Position numbers and translations under genes: made by a program. DNA of 64,000 nt from assembly GCF_014748335.1 (NCBI RefSeq), contig NZ_JAAVIY010000008.1:119270-183269 (forward strand), written 5' to 3'. This document shows positions 28,044 to 34,706 of the stretch, one piece after another. Numbering within the stretch: position 1 is the stretch's first letter; every line of letters begins with the position of its first letter. The DNA is from Flavobacterium selenitireducens. Lineage in GTDB: Bacteria > Bacteroidota > Bacteroidia > Flavobacteriales > Flavobacteriaceae. The notes below the pieces were generated by a model. The model did no database searches. It was given only the letters and a program-made list of their open reading frames with translations, and was not told the origin of the DNA.

Positions 28044-28145
28044 ATGAAATCCCAACAGCAAATCATCGGAGTCAAGTTCTGGGGCCTAGTTTTTATGGTG
28101 CTTTTCGTTATTGCGCTCCATTTGGCCTACGTGCTTTTCTATTGA
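28044..28145 (+). CDS. 33-residue single-pass membrane miniprotein
   Basis: An ATG frame of 33 residues, too short for most gene callers. It has a short polar N-terminus (MKSQQQIIGVKFWG) and one hydrophobic helix (LVFMVLFVIALHLAYVLF), ending FY-stop. It lies between the sensor kinase (108 bases before) and its response regulator (22 bases after), same strand. Position and composition suggest a real gene, possibly modulating the kinase; this is inference. No family is known to me. Confidence 0.55.
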   Translation: MKSQQQIIGVKFWGLVFMVLFVIALHLAYVLFY

Positions 28146-28167
28146 TTGAAACCTTACCTTAGTTCTG

Positions 28168-28818
28168 ATGAACATTAAAATCGCTATCGCGGATGACAAC
28201 AATTTCCTGATCCGGGCGATACAGGAAAAGCTTTCGTTTTTTGAGGATCTGCACGTAAAGCTTACCGCATCAAACGGTGTGGAATTGCTCGAAAAACTGG
28301 AAATCAACCACAATGTCGACCTTATCCTGATGGACATCGAAATGCCCGTAATGGGCGGCGTGGAAGCAACCGCGGCGGTAAAGGCAAAATATCCGCATGT
28401 GAAGATCATCATGCTTACGGTATTCGACAACGACGAAAATATCTTCAATTCCATAAAGGCCGGTGCCGACGGCTATCTGTTAAAGGAAGTCAACCCAAAT
28501 GATTTGCACCAGGGGATTCTCGAAACGTTGAATGGAGGCGCGGCAATGAACCCGTCGATTGCGTTGAAGACTTTGAAATTGTTGCGCAATCCGGTTGACT
28601 TCGGAAGTCGGTCCGAGGTGGCGGACGTTAAACTTTCGACAAGGGAAATTGAGGTTTTGGAACAGCTTGCCAAAGGGCTGAACTACCACAATATTGCCGA
28701 AAATCTTTTTCTTTCGCCGGGGACGGTGCGCAAACACATCGAAAATATTTACACCAAACTCCAGGTGCACAACAAGCTCGAGGCAGTGCAGAAAGCCAAG
28801 CGAAGCAACCTGATTTAG
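28168..28818 (+). CDS. Response regulator, LuxR/NarL type
   Basis: 216 residues. The receiver domain has the acidic pocket (IAIADDNNF), the phosphoacceptor Asp56 (LILMDIEMPVMGG), the Thr (MLTVFDND) and Lys (YLLKEV) switch residues. The C-terminal LuxR helix-turn-helix is LSTREIEVLEQLAKGLNYHN, then SPGTVRKHIENIYTKL. Upstream on the same strand is the TPR histidine kinase, the natural partner. Targets are not known; no obvious binding site is repeated here. Confidence 0.95.
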   Translation: MNIKIAIADDNNFLIRAIQEKLSFFEDLHVKLTASNGVELLEKLEINHNVDLILMDIEMPVMGGVEATAAVKAKYPHVKIIMLTVFDNDENIFNSIKAGADGYLLKEVNPNDLHQGILETLNGGAAMNPSIALKTLKLLRNPVDFGSRSEVADVKLSTREIEVLEQLAKGLNYHNIAENLFLSPGTVRKHIENIYTKLQVHNKLEAVQKAKRSNLI

Positions 28819-28859
28819 TTTTTCGGACGTCAGGGATTTCGTATCTTTAAGAAAAAAAG

Positions 28860-29480
28860 ATGACCGTCCGCCGCATTTTGTTTATCAGTTGTTGTATTAT
28901 AGGTTTTTTGCTCGCCTACCGTTATTGCGATTTCAAAGGTGAAGATTCGTCTTTGGAATCGGATACGAACCTGATCCAGCAACAAATAGTGAACGTCGGT
29001 AAATTGGTGGTTACGGAAGGCCATTTTTCCGAAGTCCTCACTTACAAAGACCAGCAAAGTTATTTTATGAACATGCTTTCGTTTCGAAAGAAGGCGTTGT
29101 TGGTCGTGAATGCTGACGTGACTGTCTCTTACGATTTGCGCCAGGTCAAATATCAGATCGACGAAAAGTCCAAAACCGTCACGATCACAAACATTCCCAA
29201 AGAGGAAATCAAGATTTCACCTGACATCAAGTTTTACGATATCGACCAAAGCAGCATGAATCCGTTCACGGGCGACGATTACAACAAGATCAACAAATCC
29301 GTCAAGGCGAGCCTGGAAAAGAAAATAAACAACTCAACGCTAAAGTCTAATGCCAAAAACCGATTGGTAAGCGAGTTGTCAAAAATGTTGATCCTTACCA
29401 ACACCATGGGCTGGACGTTGCGATACGACGGAGCCGAAATTGCCACCGAAGAACAACTGACGGCCGGCATCAAAGGTTAA
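28860..29480 (+). CDS. DUF4230 protein
   Basis: 206 residues with an N-terminal membrane helix (LFISCCIIGFLLAYRYC) and a DUF4230 domain (VTEGHFSEVLTYKDQ, LLVVNADVTVSYDLRQVKY, TVTITNIPKEEIKISPDIKF). The domain is widespread in Bacteroidota and firmicutes and of unknown role. A TATCTTTA box at 28842-28849, 10 bases before the ATG, supports its own promoter. A terminator serving the opposite gene lies just past the stop. Confidence 0.88.
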   Translation: MTVRRILFISCCIIGFLLAYRYCDFKGEDSSLESDTNLIQQQIVNVGKLVVTEGHFSEVLTYKDQQSYFMNMLSFRKKALLVVNADVTVSYDLRQVKYQIDEKSKTVTITNIPKEEIKISPDIKFYDIDQSSMNPFTGDDYNKINKSVKASLEKKINNSTLKSNAKNRLVSELSKMLILTNTMGWTLRYDGAEIATEEQLTAGIKG

Positions 29481-29506
29481 AAAAAAAGCCATCCGTTTCG
29501 GGATGA
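29479..29506 (-). terminator. Terminator of the hydroxylase gene
   Basis: On the minus strand CATCC and GGATG flank a short loop, followed by GC and a run of T. It sits 10 bases past the hydroxylase stop. Confidence 0.7.
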
Positions 29507-29515
29507 CTTTCAGTC

Positions 29516-31273
29516 TTATACTTTTTGGTTTTCGAGTATCAGTTCGAGGCCGTCACTTATCAGATGAGCAACTTTCGGACGCTTCTCACTGATGTTCTCC
29601 AGATGGAGCAGGACTTGCTGCTTCAGTCCATCCTGATCGGAGTGGTGCAAAAGCTCGACGATTTCTATCGGAAGCAACCAGTCGCCAGGATGATTGGCGT
29701 ACAAATCCTCGAAAATGTCCGATAGGTTCTTGTACGAATCACGCCCTTCGCGAATGTCACGAACCGATTGGTAAAGTGCTTCAAGCTGACTTCTCTCGGC
29801 AGATTCCCGGGCTTTTATCGTCTTGGAGGACGGAACGTGCGTGACCAGGTCGAAACTTTTCACGTCGGCCGGTCCGGAAAATGCCGAGACTATTTTTTTA
29901 CCGACGGCCATGTCATAAATGCCCCATTCAGGACGGAACAGTACCTGGTCGTTATGCGTCACGGTACAGTTTCGGAAACTGATCAGGATGATTTCGCCCT
30001 GGAGGTTGCGCGAACCCGTTATGATTTCGCCGGTTACGGTAATGTCGCCTTCAAATTCGAGGGTGACGGTTTCTGCTTCGTATATGTCGTATGCCCGCAG
30101 GTCACGAGGGCTCATGTCTTCTATCGACAGGTTGATGCCTTTCAATTTGCCCACTGGCGACCCGAATCCGTCTTTATGTGTATCGGTTCCGTGGCCTACG
30201 AGTTCTTTCTCGCGGTAAGACAATGCGGTTTTGCCCGTCGTTTGTATGTAGACCGGTTTCCCGGAATTTTCGATCACGTTCGTAAACACGCCTGAAACCT
30301 GCAATCCTGTGCTAAGTTCGATCGTGCCTATTGCATTCGAGTCGATCAGTTTTTGAACGCCCGTCAGGCCACCGGTTCTCAGCGCCATTCCGTTCGCGAA
30401 TTCCTCGAGCACGAGGTTCAAGTGGGCAAAATCAGGTGTGACGTATAACTGAGGTTGGGGCTTCGTAATGTCGAAACTTTGGTCTGCGGCTGCGATGTCG
30501 TATGGAATTTTGATGACTTCATCGGTCATGCACCAGGCGCTTTCGCCGATTGACGACAAGAGACCCGCTCCATAAATTTTCGGGTGTTCCACCGTCCCGA
30601 TGAGACCGTATTCCACCGTCCACCAATGCAGATTGCGTATGCGCGCCATTTCGGAGACGGCACCCATGTTGTTTTGGAGGTCCGCAACCGCTTTTTCGGC
30701 GGCATCGATTTGCTGTTGAGGCGTACCTTCTGCCTCTTTCAGGATCGAAAGCAGGCGGATTGCCTCGTATAATTCATAATCCTTGCCTGACGATATCGCC
30801 TTACAACCGATTTCCCCGAAGCGTCTCAAATATTCCGCATATTCCGGGTTGGCGATGATCGGGGCGTGACCCGCACCCTCGTGGATGATGTCGGGAGCCG
30901 GTGTGTATTCGATGTTTTCGAGCTGGCGAATGTCCGACGCGATCACCAAAACGTTGTAAGCCTGAAATTCCATGAACGCATTCGGCGGTATGAATCCGTC
31001 TACGGCTACGGCCGCCCATCCGATTTCTTTGAGAATACGGTTCATGCCGTACATATTCGGAATAGAGTCGACTTCAAGGCCCGTTTTTCGCAGCCCTTCG
31101 AGATACGATTCGTGCGCGACTTTTGAAAGATAGTCGACATTCTTGCGCATCACATATCGCCAAACGGCTTGGTTGATCGGAGTATAATCGCGATAATCCT
31201 GCGGTTTGATGAATTGTTTGAGATGTTCGGGAAGCCGGTCAATCAACGGATTGCTTTCAAAGTCGGTATTCAT
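29516..31273 (-). CDS. Aromatic amino acid hydroxylase (phenylalanine 4-monooxygenase type)
   Basis: 585 residues. The biopterin-dependent catalytic domain fills the first half: IHEGAGHAPIIANPEYAEYL gives the two His iron ligands, and FGEIGCKA the Glu. Substrate is most likely phenylalanine, but tyrosine or tryptophan cannot be excluded. The C-terminal half, about 280 residues, is not found in short bacterial enzymes such as that of Chromobacterium; it is usual in Bacteroidota. An upstream TATTTTTA box (31306-31299) may be its promoter. It stands alone on its strand. Confidence 0.9.
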   Translation of the reverse strand: MNTDFESNPLIDRLPEHLKQFIKPQDYRDYTPINQAVWRYVMRKNVDYLSKVAHESYLEGLRKTGLEVDSIPNMYGMNRILKEIGWAAVAVDGFIPPNAFMEFQAYNVLVIASDIRQLENIEYTPAPDIIHEGAGHAPIIANPEYAEYLRRFGEIGCKAISSGKDYELYEAIRLLSILKEAEGTPQQQIDAAEKAVADLQNNMGAVSEMARIRNLHWWTVEYGLIGTVEHPKIYGAGLLSSIGESAWCMTDEVIKIPYDIAAADQSFDITKPQPQLYVTPDFAHLNLVLEEFANGMALRTGGLTGVQKLIDSNAIGTIELSTGLQVSGVFTNVIENSGKPVYIQTTGKTALSYREKELVGHGTDTHKDGFGSPVGKLKGINLSIEDMSPRDLRAYDIYEAETVTLEFEGDITVTGEIITGSRNLQGEIILISFRNCTVTHNDQVLFRPEWGIYDMAVGKKIVSAFSGPADVKSFDLVTHVPSSKTIKARESAERSQLEALYQSVRDIREGRDSYKNLSDIFEDLYANHPGDWLLPIEIVELLHHSDQDGLKQQVLLHLENISEKRPKVAHLISDGLELILENQKV

Positions 31274-31379
31274 AAAAAATGCTCACTTGGGTTGCGGTAA
31301 AAATACGAAATCCTCAAGAGTTCGCGAGAAATGAAATCATAAAAAACCTCATTTCGAAGTTGAAAATTGCCGTAAATGA

Positions 31380-31414
31380 CAAACCTCAAAGATTTTAAAA
31401 ACCTCTGAGGTTTG
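31380..31414. repeat. Palindromic intergenic element
   Basis: CAAACCTC (31380-31387) and GAGGTTTG (31407-31414) flank a T/A-rich spacer, and AAACCTC recurs inverted next to it. On the minus strand a sub-hairpin followed by TTTTT could end the DUF4136 transcript. From memory, similar CCTCTGAGG elements are dispersed in flavobacterial genomes. Confidence 0.55.
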
Positions 31415-31462
31415 CTAAAAAGAAAGATAAAAATCACGCGATAGTAGCGTCCAACCGCATTC

Positions 31463-31996
31463 TTATTTTTCCTTCGGCGGATATTGCGCAAGGATTTTCG
31501 CCACGAACTCCTGTATGCGCTTTTCCTTTTTTTCCGTGTCTTTAGTCAGGACGCCTTCCCCTTCGCCTTGCCAAATCAGTTCTTTCTTTTTGGCATCGAT
31601 GAGGTCGATGAACAATGTTCCTTCGGTATACGTGTTCACGGACGTGTTTCCGCCGTACATCCACGGATTCCATCCCCATCCCCAACCATAGCCCCAGCCA
31701 GAATTGAACGTATTGACATCTACTTGTTGGCGGGCTTTTGTAAAAATGTTGATCAAAAGGTCAGGATTTTCGCTTTTTGAAAAACCCTTGGCGGTCATGG
31801 TTTCGTCGATCGCGCGCATAATGCGTTTTTTGTCCAGGTCGGAAATTTCGACTTTATCGATCCCGGACTTGTAGAAGGCGTAGGATTTGTAACCGGTGAA
31901 ATTGGCGTTCTTGTCGTAGTCCGTGTTGACGCGAACGGACGAGCATCCAAAGAAGACGAACGTCAGGAAAATGGGTAAAAAATGTATAGTTTTCAT
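31463..31996 (-). CDS. DUF4136 lipoprotein
   Basis: 177 residues. The signal peptide ends in FFGC, giving a lipid-anchored Cys before SSVRVNTDYD. The DUF4136 domain is visible (FTGYKSYAFY, RIMRAIDETMTAKGFSKSEN, PDLLINIF, GTLFIDLIDAKKKELIWQGE). A Gly/Trp-rich loop (SGWGYGWGWGWNPWMYGG) sits in the middle. Members are periplasmic or outer-membrane proteins of unknown role. A small membrane-protein gene lies 10 bases upstream in the same direction. Confidence 0.9.
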   Translation of the reverse strand: MKTIHFLPIFLTFVFFGCSSVRVNTDYDKNANFTGYKSYAFYKSGIDKVEISDLDKKRIMRAIDETMTAKGFSKSENPDLLINIFTKARQQVDVNTFNSGWGYGWGWGWNPWMYGGNTSVNTYTEGTLFIDLIDAKKKELIWQGEGEGVLTKDTEKKEKRIQEFVAKILAQYPPKEK

Positions 31997-32006
31997 AGCA
32001 GATAAT

Positions 32007-32177
32007 TTACAGGTTGTTTTCGCGCTTTTCCTTGAAATTCCTGACGATCGCTATGATGTTGAGCACAATCGAAATCAACAGGGCCGCGCACTTGAGGAAC
32101 ATATTCTCCATGACCATTGCCAGCGGAAGAAATCCTGTTCCCATTACAAGTAGCGATATGCTGTTGAGTTTTTGCAT
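32007..32177 (-). CDS. Small membrane protein
   Basis: 56 residues with two hydrophobic segments (ISLLVMGTGFLPLAMVM and CAALLISIVLNIIAIV) and a basic tail (RNFKEKRENNL). The ATG at 32177 is one base past the urocanase stop, so it is probably co-translated after hutU. No family is recognised. It is 10 bases upstream of the DUF4136 gene. Confidence 0.6.
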   Translation of the reverse strand: MQKLNSISLLVMGTGFLPLAMVMENMFLKCAALLISIVLNIIAIVRNFKEKRENNL

Positions 32178-32178
32178 G

Positions 32179-34173
32179 TCAGATGTTTTCAAGTAAACCG
32201 TCGTCGACGATATTCGGAAGCGTCACTTTGAGCAACGGCTCGTGTTCCATCGCTCGTTTGATGGCGAAGATCGCTTCTTCGTTCCTGGCCCAGCTGCGTC
32301 GGGAAATTCCGTTGTTCACGTCCCAGAAAAGCATGGATTTCAGGCGTTTGGAAGCGGCCTCGGAACCATCAAGAACCATGCCGAATCCGCCGTTTATGAC
32401 CTCTCCCCAGCCGACGCCACCGCCGTTGTGGATACTTACCCAGGTCGCTCCTCGAAAACTGTCGCCGATGACGTTCTGTATCGCCATATCGGCCGTAAAA
32501 CGAGAACCGTCGTAAATGTTGGAAGTTTCGCGATAAGGCGAGTCCGTGCCCGAAACATCGTGGTGGTCGCGGCCCAGAACGATCTGACCGATTTCCCCTT
32601 TCGAGATCGCCTGGTTGAATGCTTCCGCAATTTTGGTTCGTCCATCGGCATCAGCATAAAGAATGCGCGCTTGGGAACCCACGACGAGTTTGTTTTGCTG
32701 CGCGCCTTTTATCCAACGGATATTGTCTTCCATCTGTTGCCTGATCTCCGAAGGAGCATTTAGGGCCATCTCTTCCAAAACAGAAAGTGCGATCGCGTCG
32801 GTCTTTGCCAGGTCTTCAGGATCGCACGAGGTACAAACCCATCGGAAAGGCCCGAATCCGTAATCGAAACACATAGGGCCCAAAATGTCCTGGACGTAGC
32901 TCGGGTATTTGAAATCGATGCCGTTTTCCGCAAAAATATCGGCTCCGGCTCGCGAACATTCCAAAAGAAACGCATTTCCGTAATCGAAAAAATAAGTGCC
33001 TTTTGCGGTGTGCTTGTTCACTGCAGATGCATGCCTGCGCAGCGACTCCTGCACTTTTACCTTGAACAGGTCGGGATTTTCGGCCATCATCACGACCGCT
33101 TCATCGAACGGAACGCCCACAGGATAGTAGCCGCCCGCCCAGGGATTGTGAAGCGAGGTTTGGTCGGAACCCAGATCGATGTATAGTTTTTCCGTATCGA
33201 ATTTTTCCCAAACCTCTACGACATTTCCTTCGTAGGCGATTGACACTGTCTCTTTGTTCGCTTTCGCGGATTTTACACGTGAAACGAGTTCGTCAAGGTC
33301 GGAAATCACTTCGTCGACCCAACCTTGCGCATGCCGAACCTGAACCGCTTTGGGATTGACTTCGGCGCAAACGGTAATGACTCCGGCGATGTTGCCGGCT
33401 TTCGGTTGGGCGCCGCTCATGCCGCCAAGGCCCGAGGTGACGAACAGTTTTCCGGATAAGTCTTCTCCGTTTTTGGCGATTTTACGGCCCGCATTCATTA
33501 CGGTAATCGTGGTGCCGTGCACAATTCCCTGAGGTCCGATATACATATAACTTCCTGCTGTCATCTGGCCGTATTGCGTCACGCCGAGCGCATTGAACTT
33601 TTCCCAATCGTCCGGTTTGGAGTAATTGGGGATCATCATTCCGTTTGTCACGACAACGCGCGGCGCCTCGCTGTGTGAAGGGAAAAGTCCCATCGGGTGT
33701 CCGGAATACATCACGAGTGTCTGTTCATCTGTCATTTCGGACAGGTATTTCATCGTAAGCCGATATTGCGCCCAATTTGAAAAAACCGCCCCGTTTCCGC
33801 CATACGTAATCAATTCGTGCGGATGTTGCGCAACAGCATAATCGAGGTTGTTTTGTATCATCAGCATGATCGCTTTGGCCTGGTCGCTTTTTCCCGGATA
33901 TTCCTGAAGCGGTCGCGCCTTCATCTCGTAATCGGGGCGCAGTCGATACATGTAGATGCGTCCGTAAGTACTGAGCTCATCGAGGAATTCCTTTGCAAGT
34001 TGCGCGTGGTCTTTCTTGTCGAAATACCGAAGCGCGTTGCGAAGTGCGAGTTTCTTTTCATCGCCGGACAAAATCTCCTTCCGTCTCGGTGCGTGGTTGA
34101 TATGCGCCTCGTAGGGTTTTGGATGTGGCAACGTCGAAGGAATGCCTTCTGAAATCTGTTCCTGGAATGTCAT
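32179..34173 (-). CDS. hutU: Urocanate hydratase
   Basis: 664 residues; converts urocanate to imidazolone propionate in histidine breakdown, with bound NAD. Family motifs are abundant: TYGGNGAVFSNWAQYRLTMK, GPQGIVHGTTITVMNAGRK, SGLGGMSGAQPKAG, and FDYGFGPFRWVCTS. It is about 100 residues longer than the enzyme of Pseudomonas, as is usual in Bacteroidota. No hutH, hutI or hutG gene is nearby. Its ATG overlaps the stop of a DUF5522 gene (ATGA), so the two are translationally coupled. Confidence 0.97.
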   Translation of the reverse strand: MTFQEQISEGIPSTLPHPKPYEAHINHAPRRKEILSGDEKKLALRNALRYFDKKDHAQLAKEFLDELSTYGRIYMYRLRPDYEMKARPLQEYPGKSDQAKAIMLMIQNNLDYAVAQHPHELITYGGNGAVFSNWAQYRLTMKYLSEMTDEQTLVMYSGHPMGLFPSHSEAPRVVVTNGMMIPNYSKPDDWEKFNALGVTQYGQMTAGSYMYIGPQGIVHGTTITVMNAGRKIAKNGEDLSGKLFVTSGLGGMSGAQPKAGNIAGVITVCAEVNPKAVQVRHAQGWVDEVISDLDELVSRVKSAKANKETVSIAYEGNVVEVWEKFDTEKLYIDLGSDQTSLHNPWAGGYYPVGVPFDEAVVMMAENPDLFKVKVQESLRRHASAVNKHTAKGTYFFDYGNAFLLECSRAGADIFAENGIDFKYPSYVQDILGPMCFDYGFGPFRWVCTSCDPEDLAKTDAIALSVLEEMALNAPSEIRQQMEDNIRWIKGAQQNKLVVGSQARILYADADGRTKIAEAFNQAISKGEIGQIVLGRDHHDVSGTDSPYRETSNIYDGSRFTADMAIQNVIGDSFRGATWVSIHNGGGVGWGEVINGGFGMVLDGSEAASKRLKSMLFWDVNNGISRRSWARNEEAIFAIKRAMEHEPLLKVTLPNIVDDGLLENI

Positions 34174-34349
34174 TTTTTGCGGAATGTGTTGGTGTTTTTA
34201 TCGTATCCGTAAGGGCAGTGGCGACAACCGCTTCGGCAGCAATGGCCGCGTTTGAGGTGGAATTTCTCCGTAAAAACCTTAAAGCCTTCGGGCGTCAGAT
34301 AGTAATCTTCGCCTTCAATCAATTTATTTGCCTGGTTTTGCCCGTTCAT
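34170..34349 (-). CDS. DUF5522 small protein
   Basis: 59 residues, ending KNTNTFRKK. It contains the four-cysteine pattern of DUF5522 (GHCCRSGCRHCPYGY), likely a metal-binding site, after EGEDYYLTPEGFKVFTEKFH. Its stop codon overlaps the hutU start in an ATGA arrangement. A TAAATTTG box on the minus strand (34363-34356) is 6 bases before its ATG. Role unknown; the coupling suggests a link to urocanase or merely shared transcription. Confidence 0.85.
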   Translation of the reverse strand: MNGQNQANKLIEGEDYYLTPEGFKVFTEKFHLKRGHCCRSGCRHCPYGYDKNTNTFRKK

Positions 34350-34355
34350 TAGCTA

Positions 34356-34371
34356 CAAATTTAGGATATTT
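34356..34371. promoter_or_regulatory. Back-to-back -7 boxes of two divergent genes
   Basis: TAAATTTG on the minus strand (34363-34356) and GATATTTG on the plus strand (34364-34371) touch each other within a 29-base intergenic gap. Each would place its -33 region inside the opposite gene. Confidence 0.45.
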
Positions 34372-34378
34372 GAAACCA

Positions 34379-34705
34379 ATGATAGTTGTGGTTGCGAAAT
34401 ATTTAATTCCAAAGGGATTTGTCGGGATTGCGCTGTGGCCGTTCGTCCTGCTTGCGTCCGACGTGCAAAAAAACAACCCGTCGACCATCGCTCACGAGCG
34501 GATCCATCTGCGTCAGCAACTTGAAATGCTGGTTGTTCCGTTTTTTGTTTGGTACGGTCTGGAATACCTGATTCGCCTTGCGCACTACAAAGACCGGAAG
34601 TTAGCTTACCGCAACATCAGTTTCGAGCGCGAGGCTTATGCAAACGAAAAAAGCCCGGACTATCTCAAGACGCGGGCTTTTTGGTTTTTCGTGAACTATA
34701 TCTGA
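34379..34705 (+). CDS. Small membrane protein with HExxH-like motif
   Basis: 108 residues from the ATG at 34379 (7 bases after GATATTTG). An N-terminal hydrophobic part (GFVGIALWPFVLLAS), the segment STIAHERIHLRQQLEM with HERIH (a zinc-peptidase HExxH pattern), a second hydrophobic helix (VVPFFVWYGLEYLIRLA) and a later Glu in FEREAYANE that could be a third ligand. A similar layout occurs in M48/M56-like zincins, though this protein is far shorter. Whether it is a protease is unproven. A terminator hairpin lies inside its 3' end. Confidence 0.65.
   Translation: MIVVVAKYLIPKGFVGIALWPFVLLASDVQKNNPSTIAHERIHLRQQLEMLVVPFFVWYGLEYLIRLAHYKDRKLAYRNISFEREAYANEKSPDYLKTRAFWFFVNYI
34647..34682 (+). terminator. 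Terminator-like hairpin inside a coding region
   Basis: AAAAAAGCCCG (34647-34657) and CGGGCTTTTT (34673-34682) pair around 15 bases, ending 23 bases before the stop of the HExxH-like gene. The T tract encodes part of its own C-terminus (AFWFF). It could end transcripts in either direction. Confidence 0.55.
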
Positions 34706-34706
34706 A

